Made by a program: the position numbers and the translations under genes. Shown piece after piece: positions 51,910 to 63,104 of a DNA stretch of 64,000 nt (position 1 is its first letter; the number at the start of each line of letters is the position of its first letter). The stretch covers positions 1 to 64,000 of the forward strand of contig JANYJX010000012.1 in the NCBI GenBank assembly GCA_025358355.1. Reading direction: 5' to 3'. Source of the stretch: Actinomycetes bacterium (GTDB lineage Bacteria; Actinomycetota; Thermoleophilia; Gaiellales; Gaiellaceae). The notes under the pieces were generated by a model, which did not search any database, had not been told where the DNA came from, and was given only the letters and a program-made list of their open reading frames with translations.

Positions 51910-52695
51910 TCATCGTAGCAAACCGTGTTCGATTTCCTTGGGCAAGCCGACTCTCGGTGTCAGGATGCGCGGACCAGACTCGGTGACCGCCACCGTGTGT
52001 TCAAAATGGACGGCGGTCGAGCCATCGTCGGTGAAGATCGTCCAGCCGTCGTCTGCGATGTGAACCTCCGGCTTGCCGGCCGCAATCATCGGCTCGATCG
52101 CGATTGTCATCCCTTCCGAAAGTCGCGGGCCGCGACCAGGCATACCGAAGTTCGGGACGTGCGGATCCTCGTGGTAGTGGCGACCGACGCCGTGGCCGAC
52201 GAGGCTGCGCACGACTGAGAATCCCGCCGCTTCGACGATGAGCTGCACCGCGTTGGACACATCACCGACGCGGTTCCCGACGTGCGCCTTCCCGATGCCG
52301 GCGGCGAGCGCCTGGCGTCCCACCTCGAGCAGCCGCTCGACCTTGCTGTCGACGGCTCCCACGGCGAAGGTGAACGCGCTGTCCGCAATGAAGCCGTCGA
52401 GCGTGACTCCGACGTCGATCGTGATCACATCGCCGTCCTCGACCAGGTGACTGCCAGGGATGCCGTGGACAACGACATCATTCGGCGAGATGCAGATCTC
52501 GGACGGATAGCCGTTGTAGCCCTTCGAGGTCGAGACCGCGCCTTGCGAGCGAATGAACTCACCGGCGATCGAGTCGAGCTCGCCCGTTGTGATCCCTGGC
52601 CGCAGGTGGTCGGCGACGTGCGCGATCGTCGCCGCGGAGATCGCACCGGCGCGCGCCATGGTTTCGATCTCGGCGGGGGTCTTGCGGATGATCAC
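51910..52695 (-). CDS. map: Type I methionine aminopeptidase
   Basis: GYNGYPSEICISPNDVVVHGIPG; GHGVGRHYHEDPHVPNFG; TIAIEPMI. Confidence 0.97.
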   Translation of the reverse strand: MIIRKTPAEIETMARAGAISAATIAHVADHLRPGITTGELDSIAGEFIRSQGAVSTSKGYNGYPSEICISPNDVVVHGIPGSHLVEDGDVITIDVGVTLDGFIADSAFTFAVGAVDSKVERLLEVGRQALAAGIGKAHVGNRVGDVSNAVQLIVEAAGFSVVRSLVGHGVGRHYHEDPHVPNFGMPGRGPRLSEGMTIAIEPMIAAGKPEVHIADDGWTIFTDDGSTAVHFEHTVAVTESGPRILTPRVGLPKEIEHGLLR

Positions 52696-53255
52696 GGTTT
52701 CAACGCCTTGAGAATCTGGTCGGACACATCGTCAACGGAAAGTTCCGCGCAGAGCGGGATGAGAATCCCGGCGGCGCGATAGCGGCCGACGACGGGCTCG
52801 GTCTGCTCGTGGTAGATCGCGAGCCGACGCGCGAGGATGTCGGGCGTGTCGTCGGAGCGCCCCTCGGCCGCCGCCCTGCCGCGCATCCGCTCGGCGGCGA
52901 GCTCGTCGGAGACATCGAAGAAGAGCACCTGGTCGATACCGCGCCCGATGCTGGCAAGCATCTCGTCGAGCGCCTCGGCCTGCTCGAGGGTCCTCGGGAA
53001 GCCGTCGAGCACGAAGCCGCGCAGCGCGTCTTCCTCTCCCAGCCGGTCGCGGATCAGCGCGATCGTCAGTTCGTCGGGAACGAGCTCGCCCGATGCGAGG
53101 ATCGGCGCAACCTCATTGCCGAGCGGGGTGCGAGCGACGATCGCAGCGCGGAACATGTCACCGGTCGACACGTGCGGAATGCCGTGCACGTCCGAGATGC
53201 GCTTGGCCTGCGTGCCTTTACCTGACCCTTGAGGCCCGAGGACGAGGAGATTCAC
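52692..53255 (-). CDS. adk: Adenylate kinase
   Basis: NLLVLGPQGSGKGTQAKRISDVHGIPHVSTGDMFRAAI; FVLDGFPRTLEQAEAL; lid domain short. Confidence 0.97.
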   Translation of the reverse strand: MNLLVLGPQGSGKGTQAKRISDVHGIPHVSTGDMFRAAIVARTPLGNEVAPILASGELVPDELTIALIRDRLGEEDALRGFVLDGFPRTLEQAEALDEMLASIGRGIDQVLFFDVSDELAAERMRGRAAAEGRSDDTPDILARRLAIYHEQTEPVVGRYRAAGILIPLCAELSVDDVSDQILKALKP

Positions 53256-53273
53256 GAGGAGGCCCGCTTGTGC

Positions 53274-53300
53274 TGAAGTAGCCGACCGCCGGCTACTTCA
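53274..53300. repeat. 11-bp perfect hairpin overlapping the secY stop
   Basis: TGAAGTAGCCG ACCGC CGGCTACTTCA. Confidence 0.9.
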
Positions 53301-54567
53301 GGAAGCCTTCGTAGTTGCGCATCATCATCTGCGACTCCATCTGACGCATGGTGTCGAGCGCAACACCGACGGCGATCAGCACCGACGTGCCGCCGAGCGC
53401 GCGCCCTGTCGCCTGCGAGAAGCCGCCGTACGTGATGAAGAGGCTCGGCAACACCGCAACCGCCGCGAGGAACAGCGCCCCGGGGAACGTCAGGCGGCTC
53501 AGGACGCGGTCGAGGTACTGCGCCGTCGGCGGGCCCGGCCGGATACCCGGGATGTAGCCGCCGTACTTGCGAAGGTTGTCGGCTTGGTCGACCGGGTTGA
53601 ACTGGACCGCCGTGTAGAAGTACGTGAAGACGATGATCATGATCGCCTCGACCAGCAGGTAGGTGAGGCTGTTCGGCTGGAAGTGGTTGTTCACAAAGTT
53701 CTTCGAGGCCGGGAGGTACAGGGCGATCGTCTGCGGGAACGCGAGCACGGCGGCGGCGAAGATCACCGGGATGACACCGGCCATGTTGACGCGGAGCGGC
53801 AGGTAGGTCGCACCGCCCGAGGTCATGCGCCGCCCGACCATTCGCTTCGCGTATTGGATGGGGATCCGGCGCTGCCCTTCCTGCACGAAGACGACCGCCG
53901 CGACGACGGCGAGCGCGATCAGTGGGAAGAAGATCCGCTCGGTCGGGCCGCCGTTGTACCAGGCGCTGATCCCTACTGGAGCACTCGTCAGAATTGAGGC
54001 GAAGATCAGGATCGAGATGCCGTTGCCGACGCCGCGCTTCGTGATTTGCTCACCGATCCACATCAGCAGCGTCGTCCCAGCTGTGAGTGTCACGACAAGC
54101 AGCACGAGCCGGCCCGCGCTCGCCTGCAACAACGGCTGACCATCCGTGCCTTTCTGACTATGGAACAAGATCGAATAGCCGAGCGCCTGCGCAGCCGCGA
54201 GCGCAACCGTCAGGTAGCGCGTGTACTGGTTGATCTTGGCGTACCCGGCCTCGCCTTCCTTCTGCAGCTCGCCGAGCTTCGGGATGACGACGGTCAGGAG
54301 CTGCAGGATGATCGACGCCGTGACGTACGGCATGATCCCGAGCGCAAACAGCGAGAAGCGCGAGAGCGCTCCGCCGGAGAAGAGGTTGAGGATGCCCAGG
54401 AGGCTGCTACCACCCGACCCGTGAAAGAAGCCGCTGATCGCCGTCGAGTTAATACCCGGCGAGGGCAGCCACGAACCGAGGCGGTACGCACCGAGCGCGA
54501 GCCCGGTGAAGAGCACGCGGCGCCGTAGCTCGGGGACGCGCCAGGCGTTCGCGAGCCACGACAGCAT
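53293..54567 (-). CDS. secY: Preprotein translocase subunit SecY
   Basis: RVLFTGLALGAYRLGSWLPSPGIN; FALGIMPYVTASIILQLL; GNGISILIFASI. Confidence 0.98.
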   Translation of the reverse strand: MLSWLANAWRVPELRRRVLFTGLALGAYRLGSWLPSPGINSTAISGFFHGSGGSSLLGILNLFSGGALSRFSLFALGIMPYVTASIILQLLTVVIPKLGELQKEGEAGYAKINQYTRYLTVALAAAQALGYSILFHSQKGTDGQPLLQASAGRLVLLVVTLTAGTTLLMWIGEQITKRGVGNGISILIFASILTSAPVGISAWYNGGPTERIFFPLIALAVVAAVVFVQEGQRRIPIQYAKRMVGRRMTSGGATYLPLRVNMAGVIPVIFAAAVLAFPQTIALYLPASKNFVNNHFQPNSLTYLLVEAIMIIVFTYFYTAVQFNPVDQADNLRKYGGYIPGIRPGPPTAQYLDRVLSRLTFPGALFLAAVAVLPSLFITYGGFSQATGRALGGTSVLIAVGVALDTMRQMESQMMMRNYEGFLK

Positions 54568-54569
54568 GA

Positions 54570-55211
54570 TTACTCTGCCGCCTCCGTTGTCTCCTCCGCC
54601 ACGGGCTCGTCAGCCGCGGGCGCTTCGTCGACGACTGCTGCGTCAGCAGCCGTCTCCGGCTCGTCGTCGGGCTCGGCCTTGGCGACCGGCTTCGCCTTGT
54701 GTTTCTTCGCCTTCTTCACGACCGGCTCGCCGCGCAGCCAGGTGATCGAGCCGCCGGCCGCTTCGATTTTCTCGCGCGCTGTCTTCGAGAAGCCGTGCGC
54801 GGTGACCGAGAGCTTTTTCGTCAGCTCGCCCGAGGCGAGAATCTTGATGTCGATCTTGGTGTTCTTCAGCAGGCCGACCGCGACGAGCGCATCGGGCGTC
54901 ACCTCAGAGCCAGCTTCGAAACGGGCCTCGAGGTCGCGCAGGTTGACAGGCTGGGTGTAGGTGCGGAACGGGCCGATCGGCATCGCGTCGGCGGACGTGT
55001 TGCCGCGGAGCTTCGGCAGCCGCATGTCGATCGGCATCTGACCGCCCTCGAAACCGGCCGGCATCTTGTGCGAGCCTGCGCGTGACTTCTGGCCTTTCAG
55101 GCCACGGCCTGAGTAGCGGCCCTTGCCGGAGCCCATGCCGCGCCCAACCCGCTTGCGCGCCTTCTGCGGCTGCGCGGGCTTCAGGTTGGAGAGATTCAGC
55201 TCGTCGCTCAT
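54570..55211 (-). CDS. rplO: 50S ribosomal protein L15 with acidic C-terminal extension
   Basis: KRVGRGMGSGKGRYSGRGLKGQKSRAGSHKMPAGFEGGQMPIDMRLPK; tail PDDEPETAADAAVVDEAPAADEPVAEETTEAAE. Confidence 0.97.
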   Translation of the reverse strand: MSDELNLSNLKPAQPQKARKRVGRGMGSGKGRYSGRGLKGQKSRAGSHKMPAGFEGGQMPIDMRLPKLRGNTSADAMPIGPFRTYTQPVNLRDLEARFEAGSEVTPDALVAVGLLKNTKIDIKILASGELTKKLSVTAHGFSKTAREKIEAAGGSITWLRGEPVVKKAKKHKAKPVAKAEPDDEPETAADAAVVDEAPAADEPVAEETTEAAE

Positions 55212-55465
55212 GCGCTGCTCTTCTCCGCTTCGGCGCCGGCCAAGCCGGCACCTGCGCTCTTGCGCGGCTCCGTCGAGCCTACGCCGCGAGGCCCTTCGAC
55301 ACGTACGAGGTGCTTCACGTGCCGGAGCATGCCGGCAAGTGACGGCGAGTCGGTGTGCTCGACGGTGCGGCCGATCTTGCCGAGGCCGAGCGCGCGCAAC
55401 GTCCCTTCGTGCGCTTTGCTCTGGCCGACGGTGCCGCGAACCTGCGTGATAGTGACCTTGCTCAC
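55208..55465 (-). CDS. rpmD: 50S ribosomal protein L30 with short C-terminal extension
   Basis: [54 protein letters not shown]. Confidence 0.95.
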   Translation of the reverse strand: MSKVTITQVRGTVGQSKAHEGTLRALGLGKIGRTVEHTDSPSLAGMLRHVKHLVRVEGPRGVGSTEPRKSAGAGLAGAEAEKSSA

Positions 55466-56061
55466 GCGGGAACCTCGACTTCAGCCGCTTCGACCGGCTC
55501 GACAACCGCCGCTGCCGCCAACGCCGCGGCTTTGGCGGCAGCACGCGTCGCGGCCGAAACCGGCAACACCTGGCTGATCGTCAGGCCGCGGCTACGAGCG
55601 ACATCTTCCGGCCGACGAAGGTTCTTGAGCCCGTCGACGGTGGCTTTCGCCATGTTGATCGGGTTCGTCGTGCCGAGGCTCTTCGCGAGCACGTCGCGGA
55701 TGCCGGCGAGCTCGAGCACGGCGCGGACGCCACCGCCCGCGATGACGCCTGTTCCCTCACTGGCCGGGCGCAGGAAGACGCGCGCCGCGTCGAACTTGCC
55801 GAGGATCTCGTGCGTGATCGTTGTGCCGTGCTTCGGCACCGAAAACAGGTTCTTCTTCGCGTCGTCGACCGCCTTCGAGATGGCGAGCGGGACTTCCCGC
55901 GCCTTCCCGTAGCCGACGCCTACGCGGTCGACCTCATCGCCCACGACGACAAGCGCGGTGAACGAGAACCGCCTACCGCCCTTGACGACTTTGGCGACGC
56001 GGTTGATCTCGATCACGCGCTCTTTCAGCTCGCGCGCGTCGGAATATTCGGTACCGCTCAA
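55462..56061 (-). CDS. rpsE: 30S ribosomal protein S5
   Basis: [53 protein letters not shown] start overlaps the rplR stop. Confidence 0.96.
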   Translation of the reverse strand: MSGTEYSDARELKERVIEINRVAKVVKGGRRFSFTALVVVGDEVDRVGVGYGKAREVPLAISKAVDDAKKNLFSVPKHGTTITHEILGKFDAARVFLRPASEGTGVIAGGGVRAVLELAGIRDVLAKSLGTTNPINMAKATVDGLKNLRRPEDVARSRGLTISQVLPVSAATRAAAKAAALAAAAVVEPVEAAEVEVPA

Positions 56062-56411
56062 AACTGGAGCCCTCCCTCGCGCGCGCCGTCGGCGAGCGCT
56101 TTGACGCGTCCGTGGTAAAGGTAGCCGCCGCGGTCGAACACGCAGCGCTCGACGCCCGCCTTCTTGCCGGCCGCCGCAAGCGCCTTGCCAACCTCGCTCG
56201 CCTGGTCGATCTTCGGGCCGGAGAACGACTTCAGCGTCAGCCAGCTCGCAGCGGCGAGCGTCTTGCCGGCGTCGTCGTCGATCAGCTGCGCGACGATGCC
56301 GCGGTTCGAGCGGAACACCGCGAGGCGCGGCCGCTCGGCCGTCCCGGCGACCTTGCCGCGAACCCGGCGATGACGACGCTTGCGCGCCTCGCTGGTTGAA
56401 AGCTTGCTCAT
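56058..56411 (-). CDS. rplR: 50S ribosomal protein L18
   Basis: [69 protein letters not shown]. Confidence 0.97.
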   Translation of the reverse strand: MSKLSTSEARKRRHRRVRGKVAGTAERPRLAVFRSNRGIVAQLIDDDAGKTLAAASWLTLKSFSGPKIDQASEVGKALAAAGKKAGVERCVFDRGGYLYHGRVKALADGAREGGLQF

Positions 56412-56481
56412 CGGTCTCCTCCAATACAGATCGTGCGCGCTGGCCGCGAAAAGCAAGGCAGGCTAGGACGCAGGGAGCATT

Positions 56482-56498
56482 CGTAGCCGGCGGCTACG
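56482..56498. repeat. Palindrome in the rplF-rplR gap, same stem core as the secY-adk hairpin
   Basis: CGTAGCC GGC GGCTACG. Confidence 0.8.
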
Positions 56499-56574
56499 GG
56501 TGCGACCGAGGACGACGCATGGCGCCGCTTTACAGCGAGCCAGCGCGTGCGAGATGTGTTGGAGGCGACCGGCA

Positions 56575-57108
56575 TTAGGCTCGTTTACCGACCTTCCTGC
56601 GGACGACTTCGTCGCGATACCTGATCCCCTTGCCCTTGTACGGCTCGGGCGGTCTCACCTTGCGAATCTCTGCGGCAGTCTGGCCGACCGCCTGTTTGTC
56701 GATGCCCCTCACGATGATCTGCGTCGGCACCGGTACCTCGAACGAGATCCCCGGCCGCGGCACGATCGGCACGGAATGCGAGTAGCCGACGGCGAGCTCG
56801 AGATCGTTCCCTTTGAGGACCGCGCGATAGCCGACGCCCTGGATCTCGAGGTGGCGCTCGTAGCCCTTCGTGACGCCTTCGACCATGTTCGAGATCAGTG
56901 TCCGCGTCAGCCCGTGGAGCGAGCGATCGGTTCCCCGGTCAGTCGGTCGCGTGACCGTGAGGACGCCTTCCTCCTGGTCGATCTGCATCCGGATCGGCAC
57001 GACCTGCTCGAGCTCACCGAGCGGCCCCGCAACCTTCACGCGGCCAGGGTGCAACTCGACGGTCACGCCAGCGGGTACCTCGATGGGGCGTCTTCCGATT
57101 CGACTCAT
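56575..57108 (-). CDS. rplF: 50S ribosomal protein L6
   Basis: MSRIGRRPIEVPAGVTVE; RPPEPYKGKGIRYRDEVVRRKVGK. Confidence 0.98.
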   Translation of the reverse strand: MSRIGRRPIEVPAGVTVELHPGRVKVAGPLGELEQVVPIRMQIDQEEGVLTVTRPTDRGTDRSLHGLTRTLISNMVEGVTKGYERHLEIQGVGYRAVLKGNDLELAVGYSHSVPIVPRPGISFEVPVPTQIIVRGIDKQAVGQTAAEIRKVRPPEPYKGKGIRYRDEVVRRKVGKRA

Positions 57109-57110
57109 CG

Positions 57111-57506
57111 TTACCAGACGAAGGCGATCACTTCGCCGCCAACGCCGCGCTCGGCGGCTTGGCGGCCGGTGATGATGCCGGTCGAGGTCGACAGAATGGA
57201 TGTCCCGAGGCCGCCAAGCACGCGCGGCAGCCGATCCTTGCTCGCGTAGATGCGCCGGCCGGGCTTCGAGATCCGCTTCAGGTCGGTGAGCACGCGTTTG
57301 CGGCCCTTGTCGAACTTCAGCTCGATCACGAGGGTGTTGAACGGCGTGCCTTCGACGACGCGGAAGTCCTTGATGTAGCCCTCGGCCTTGAGGACGCGCG
57401 CGATCTCCTGCTTCATGCGCGAGGAGGGCATTTCGGCGCGATCATGCATCGCCTTGTTGGCGTTGCGGATGCGCGTGAGCATGTCTGCAATCGGATCAGT
57501 CAGCAT
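57111..57506 (-). CDS. rpsH: 30S ribosomal protein S8
   Basis: [71 protein letters not shown]. Confidence 0.98.
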   Translation of the reverse strand: MLTDPIADMLTRIRNANKAMHDRAEMPSSRMKQEIARVLKAEGYIKDFRVVEGTPFNTLVIELKFDKGRKRVLTDLKRISKPGRRIYASKDRLPRVLGGLGTSILSTSTGIITGRQAAERGVGGEVIAFVW

Positions 57507-57515
57507 CTCTCGCTC

Positions 57516-57701
57516 CTACCAGCTCGACTTCGTCATGCCGGGAATGGCGCCTTCATGCGCCAGCTGGCGCAGGCAGATGCGGCAAAGGCCGAACTTCTTG
57601 AAGACCGCACGCGGCCGCCCACACTTGTTGCAGCGCGAGTACTTCTGCGTCTTGTACTTCGGTGTCTTTGCCTGCTTGGCGATGAGCGATTTCTTAGCCA
57701 C
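57516..57701 (-). CDS. rpsN: 30S ribosomal protein S14 type Z
   Basis: [61 protein letters not shown]. Confidence 0.98.
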   Translation of the reverse strand: MAKKSLIAKQAKTPKYKTQKYSRCNKCGRPRAVFKKFGLCRICLRQLAHEGAIPGMTKSSW

Positions 57702-58277
57702 TTACCTTTCCCTTCCCTCGGCGGCGAAAGGCAGACCGAACGCGCGCAAAAGCGCTGCTGCGTGCTCGTCCGTCTCCGCCGTGGTCGTGATCGCAATGTC
57801 CAGGCCCCGGATCGACTGGACGCTGTCGTAATCGATCTCCGGGAAGATGATCTGCTCCTTGATGCCGAGCGAGTAGTTGCCGCGCCCGTCGAACGAGGTC
57901 GGGTCGAGCCCACGGAAGTCGCGAATCCGCGGTAGCGCGATCGACACGAGGCGGTCGAGGAACTCGTACATCCGTGCGCCGCGCAACGTCACGCGCGTGC
58001 CGACAGACATGCCTTCGCGCAGCTTGAAGCTCGCGATCGACTTCCGCGCCTTGCGCAGCTGCGCGCGCTGGCCGGCGATCGTCGACAGCTCGTCCATCGC
58101 ACTGTCCATAGCCTTCGCGTCGGTCTTGGCCTCGCCGACGCCCATGTTCAGCGTGATTTTCGAGATCCGCGGCACCTGCATGATCGAGTCGAGCTGCAAC
58201 GAGCCCATGAGCGCCGGACGGATGTCGTCCTCGTAGCGCTGCTTCAGGCGCGGCGTATACGTCTCCGTGGTGCTCAT
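57702..58277 (-). CDS. rplE: 50S ribosomal protein L5
   Basis: [65 protein letters not shown]. Confidence 0.97.
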   Translation of the reverse strand: MSTTETYTPRLKQRYEDDIRPALMGSLQLDSIMQVPRISKITLNMGVGEAKTDAKAMDSAMDELSTIAGQRAQLRKARKSIASFKLREGMSVGTRVTLRGARMYEFLDRLVSIALPRIRDFRGLDPTSFDGRGNYSLGIKEQIIFPEIDYDSVQSIRGLDIAITTTAETDEHAAALLRAFGLPFAAEGRER

Positions 58278-58645
58278 TTGTCGATCTCCTGGCCGCAGCC
58301 CTCGCGCTTGCAGACGCGCACGCGAACGAGCTCGCCCTTGATGTCTTTCTCGTGGACGCCGACGCGCGTCGGGTTCTTGCAGACCGGGCAGACGACCATC
58401 ACGTTCGAGACGTCCACGGGCGCCGCCTTCTCGAGGATCCCGCCCGGCGCGACCTGTGCGCCGCCCATGCGGGACGAGTCCTTGATCGGGCGCGGCCGCT
58501 GATGGCGCTTCACGATGTTCAGGTTTTCGACAATGACGCGGCGCTCGGTCGGGCGCGCCTCGATGACGCGGCCCTGCTTGCCACGATCCTTGCCCGAGAG
58601 GATCTGCACCAGATCCCCCTTCTTCACTCGCATCGATGTCGCCAT
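58274..58645 (-). CDS. rplX: 50S ribosomal protein L24
   Basis: [47 protein letters not shown]. Confidence 0.97.
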   Translation of the reverse strand: MATSMRVKKGDLVQILSGKDRGKQGRVIEARPTERRVIVENLNIVKRHQRPRPIKDSSRMGGAQVAPGGILEKAAPVDVSNVMVVCPVCKNPTRVGVHEKDIKGELVRVRVCKREGCGQEIDK

Positions 58646-58663
58646 GTTCTAGAGCACCATTCC

Positions 58664-59032
58664 TTAGAGAACTTCGGGTGCGAGGGAGACGATCTTCATG
58701 AAGTTCCGCTCGCGCAGCTCGCGCGCGACCGGCCCGAAGATGCGTGTCCCACGCGGGTTGTTCTGACTGTCGATGATGACGGCCGCGTTCTCGTCGAAGC
58801 CGATTAGCGTGCCGTCCTCGCGACCGTAGGGTTTCTTCGTCCGGACGACGACCGCTTTCACGACCTCGCCCTTCTTGACCGCACCCTGCGGCGTCGCGGA
58901 CTTCACGGTAGCAACGATGATGTCGCCGACGCGCGCGTAGCGGCGATGGTGGCCGCCCAACACACGGATGCACAGAATCTCCCGCGCACCGGTGTTGTCC
59001 GCGACCTTCAGACGGCTTTCCTGCTGAATCAC
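58664..59032 (-). CDS. rplN: 50S ribosomal protein L14
   Basis: [47 protein letters not shown] start. Confidence 0.98.
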   Translation of the reverse strand: MIQQESRLKVADNTGAREILCIRVLGGHHRRYARVGDIIVATVKSATPQGAVKKGEVVKAVVVRTKKPYGREDGTLIGFDENAAVIIDSQNNPRGTRIFGPVARELRERNFMKIVSLAPEVL

Positions 59033-59045
59033 TGTTTCGCCTCCA

Positions 59046-59864
59046 CTACTTCGCAGCCTCGACGATCTCGGCAAGCCGCCAGCGCTTCGTCTTCGACAGC
59101 GGCCTGGTCTCGACGATGCGAACAACGTCACCGACCTTCGCCGCATTGCTCTCGTCGTGCACATGGAACGTGTTTGAGCGCCGAACCACCTTCTTGTACT
59201 TCCGGTGCGCCTTGATCGTGTCGACCTTGACGACGATCGTCTTCTCCATCGCGTCCGAGATCACCTTGCCCTGACGCTCCTGGCTACGGCCGCGCTCGTG
59301 CTCGGGCTTCTCGAGCCGGACGATCGGCTTGCGCGTCTCCGGCTTCACGCGAACAACACGACCCTTCGTTGGGCGCTCGCCGCGTGGCAGTCGCTTCTTC
59401 TTAACCTTCGGGCCCGACTGCGGAGCTGGTGCTGCCGGTTCTGCTGCTGCGGCTGGCGCTTCGGCTGCTACCGGCGCCTCGGCTGCGGGCTTCTCAACGA
59501 CGGGCTCGGGCTCGACCTCGGCAACCGGCGCCGCCTCGGCAACGTCTTCGACAGCCACTTCCGGCTCGGCAGCCACAACCTCGACGACGGGCGCCTCTGC
59601 CGGCTCCTCGGCAACCTCGGCGGCAGGCTCTTCAACAACGGCGGGCTCATCGGCAACGACCTCGGCTACGGGCTCCTCAACGGCGGGCTCCGCAACCGGC
59701 TCCTCGGCGACGACCTCAGCCACAGGCTCCTCAATCGGGGCCTGCTCGACGATTGGCTCGACGACTGGCTCCTCCGCCACGATTTCCTCCGCGGCAGGCT
59801 CCTCGGCAGCGACAGCGTCAACCGGGGTCTTGTCTTCAGTTGGTTTCTTCTTCTTCTCGGCCAT
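59046..59864 (-). CDS. rpsQ: 30S ribosomal protein S17 with very long acidic N-terminal extension
   Basis: C-terminal S17 core [74 protein letters not shown]; 272 aa total; ATG directly follows the rpmC TAG. Confidence 0.93.
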   Translation of the reverse strand: MAEKKKKPTEDKTPVDAVAAEEPAAEEIVAEEPVVEPIVEQAPIEEPVAEVVAEEPVAEPAVEEPVAEVVADEPAVVEEPAAEVAEEPAEAPVVEVVAAEPEVAVEDVAEAAPVAEVEPEPVVEKPAAEAPVAAEAPAAAAEPAAPAPQSGPKVKKKRLPRGERPTKGRVVRVKPETRKPIVRLEKPEHERGRSQERQGKVISDAMEKTIVVKVDTIKAHRKYKKVVRRSNTFHVHDESNAAKVGDVVRIVETRPLSKTKRWRLAEIVEAAK

Positions 59865-60074
59865 CTAGCTCTTCCCCAGTCGTTCCCGTTCGTTTTTCAC
59901 GGTCAAGATGCGGGCGATCTCGCGCTTCGCGAGTCGCAGCCGTGCACTGTCCTCGAGCGCGCCCGTCGCGGACTGGAAGCGGAGATTGAAGAGCTCCCTG
60001 CGGGTCTCCGTCATCTTCCCGTCCAGCTCGTCGTCGGTCATGTCGCGCAGCTCCCTAGCTCTCAAAGAGATCAC
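59865..60074 (-). CDS. rpmC: 50S ribosomal protein L29
   Basis: [60 protein letters not shown]. Confidence 0.96.
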   Translation of the reverse strand: MISLRARELRDMTDDELDGKMTETRRELFNLRFQSATGALEDSARLRLAKREIARILTVKNERERLGKS

Positions 60075-60480
60075 CGTCCCGCCGCACGAATTTTGTCTTG
60101 ATCGGCAGCTTCTGGCTCGCGAGCCGAAGCGCGTCCTTCGCGAGCTCCTCCGGTACGCCGGCGAGCTCGAACATCACCCGACCCGGCTTGACGACGGCGA
60201 CCCAGCCCTCGGGCGAGCCCTTGCCGGAGCCCATTCGCGTCTCGGCGGGCTTCTTCGTGAAGGGCTTGTCCGGGAAGATGTTGATCCAGACCTTGCCGCC
60301 GCGCTTGATCTTCCGGGTCATCGCAATACGGGCAGCCTCGATCTGGCGGTTGGTGATCCAGCCGTCCTCGAGCGCCTTGATCCCGTAGTCGCCGAATTGG
60401 ACGGTTGTCTGACCGCGAGACAGGCCGTCGCGGCGCCCACGGAACTGCTTGCGGTGCTTGACCTTGCGTGGCAGCAGCAT
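60055..60480 (-). CDS. rplP: 50S ribosomal protein L16
   Basis: [56 protein letters not shown]. Confidence 0.98.
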   Translation of the reverse strand: MLLPRKVKHRKQFRGRRDGLSRGQTTVQFGDYGIKALEDGWITNRQIEAARIAMTRKIKRGGKVWINIFPDKPFTKKPAETRMGSGKGSPEGWVAVVKPGRVMFELAGVPEELAKDALRLASQKLPIKTKFVRRDGDLFES

Positions 60481-61487
60481 CAGGCGTCGCTCCCCGCTTC
60501 AGGGGTTTCCTGAACGGGCGGATTCACCGTGGGCTCGTCGGTCGTAGGTTCAACAGGAGATGCCGCTTGCATCTCGGGCCGTGGACCGCGTCCACGACCG
60601 CCGCCAGCACCGGGACGACCGCCACCCGAACTACCTGGGCCACCTGGGCCGCCAGCACCACCGGGACGACCGCCGCCGGGAGCACCGCCACCGGGACGCC
60701 TACGGCGCTGCACGAGGCCGAGGCCTTCGCGATCCTGAGCACGACCGCGGCCGCTCTCGCGCGACGCGCCGAGCCCCTCGGTCGCGCCACCGCGTTTGCG
60801 GCGTGCCTGATCCTGGTCGCCGAGGCGCGTGTCCTTCGTGGTCACGCCCTCGAAGCCCTCCGGCATGATCTCGCCCTTGTTGACCCACACCTTGACGCCG
60901 ATTCGGCCGAACGTCGTCTTCGCCTCAGCGAATCCGTAGTCGATGTCGGCGCGGATCGTGTGCAGCGGGACGCGACCCTCGGTGTAGCGCTCGCTCCGGC
61001 TCATTTCGCCGCCGCCGAGCCGCCCACCGCACTGAATCTTGATCCCCTGAGCACCTGACCGCATCGCCGATGCGAGCGACCTCTTCATCGCGCGCCTGAA
61101 CGAGACACGGTTCTGCAGCTGCTCGGCGATCGACTGCGCAACGAGCTGCGCGTCGAGCTCCGGCCGCTTGATCTCGTTGATGTTGATATGGACGTTCTTG
61201 CCCGTGATCGAATGCAGCTCCTTGCGGAGCGCGTCCACTTCGACGCCCGACTTGCCGATCACGATGCCCGGGCGGGCCGTGTAGATGTCGACCGTGATCC
61301 GCTGCTTATCCTTGCGGATCAGGATGTCGGACAGTCCCGCGTGCGAAAGCTTGCTGCGGATGTGCGCGCGGATCTTGATGTCCTCGAGGATGTACGCGGG
61401 GAACTCCTTCTTCCCGACGTACCAGTTCGACTTCCAGTCGTGGATGACGCCGACGCGGAAACCGCCGGGATGCACTTTCTGGCCCAT
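60480..61487 (-). CDS. rpsC: 30S ribosomal protein S3 with Gly/Arg-rich C-terminal extension
   Basis: [42 protein letters not shown] domain; tail [36 protein letters not shown]. Confidence 0.97.
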   Translation of the reverse strand: MGQKVHPGGFRVGVIHDWKSNWYVGKKEFPAYILEDIKIRAHIRSKLSHAGLSDILIRKDKQRITVDIYTARPGIVIGKSGVEVDALRKELHSITGKNVHININEIKRPELDAQLVAQSIAEQLQNRVSFRRAMKRSLASAMRSGAQGIKIQCGGRLGGGEMSRSERYTEGRVPLHTIRADIDYGFAEAKTTFGRIGVKVWVNKGEIMPEGFEGVTTKDTRLGDQDQARRKRGGATEGLGASRESGRGRAQDREGLGLVQRRRRPGGGAPGGGRPGGAGGPGGPGSSGGGRPGAGGGRGRGPRPEMQAASPVEPTTDEPTVNPPVQETPEAGSDA

Positions 61488-61975
61488 CAGGCAACCGCCT
61501 CCTTCTTCTTCGCAGGTAAACGGCGCCTTGATTTCGGCTGGGTCTCAGTTGTCGGCTCCCGCCCAGATGTGCTCTGCGCCGCAGCCGGCGCGTCTGTCGC
61601 CTGCTTGCGCGGGCGCTTCGCGGTGTCAGCCTCGCGAACGATGAGCGTGATGTGGCACGAGCGCTTGCGGATCCGGTTGACGCGGCCACGCGCGCGGGCA
61701 CGCCAACGCTTCAGCGTTGGGCCCTCGTCTGCATACGCCGCTTCGAGCACGAGATTCGCGCCGTCGAGACCGTGATTCGCTTCCGCGTTCGCGACTGCTG
61801 AAGCGAGAACCTTCTCGATGTCACGCGCCGCCACCCGCGGGGTGAACGCGAGGATCGTCCGTGCCTCAGGCACGGAGCGGCCGCGGATGTGGTCGAGCAC
61901 GACCCGCGCCTTGCGGGCCGAGATGCCGACGTACTTCGCCTCGGCGCGAACGGTGATCTTCCCTGTCGCAGCCAT
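61487..61975 (-). CDS. rplV: 50S ribosomal protein L22 with basic C-terminal tail
   Basis: [60 protein letters not shown]. Confidence 0.97.
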   Translation of the reverse strand: MAATGKITVRAEAKYVGISARKARVVLDHIRGRSVPEARTILAFTPRVAARDIEKVLASAVANAEANHGLDGANLVLEAAYADEGPTLKRWRARARGRVNRIRKRSCHITLIVREADTAKRPRKQATDAPAAAQSTSGREPTTETQPKSRRRLPAKKKEAVA

Positions 61976-62259
61976 TAACGCTTCTTCACTTGCGTTTGCT
62001 TATCGCCGGCATGGCCACGGAACGTGCGGGTCGGCGCGAACTCGCCGAGCTTGTGCCCGACCATCTGCTCGCTGACGAACACCGGCACATGCTTGCGGCC
62101 GTCGTGCACCGCGATCGTGTGCCCGACCATCTCCGGGAAGACGGTCGACGAGCGCGACCAGGTGCGGATCATCCGCTTCTCATTGATGGCGTTCATCGCC
62201 TCGATCCGGCCCAGAAGCCGCTCCTCGACGAAAGGCCCTTTCTTGGACGACCTGCTCAT
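61975..62259 (-). CDS. rpsS: 30S ribosomal protein S19
   Basis: [78 protein letters not shown]. Confidence 0.98.
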   Translation of the reverse strand: MSRSSKKGPFVEERLLGRIEAMNAINEKRMIRTWSRSSTVFPEMVGHTIAVHDGRKHVPVFVSEQMVGHKLGEFAPTRTFRGHAGDKQTQVKKR

Positions 62260-63102
<843 letters not shown>

Positions 63103-63104
63103 GA

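Noticed and set aside
59329-59868. Plus-strand Ser/Thr/Ala/Gly-rich ORF resembling a secreted repeat protein
   Set aside because: Also antisense to the S17 extension; no independent start or SD support.
59205-60101. 298-aa plus-strand ORF with pentapeptide-like L/G/N/D repeats
   Set aside because: Mirror image of the S17 Val/Glu/Ala/Pro repeat codons on the opposite strand.
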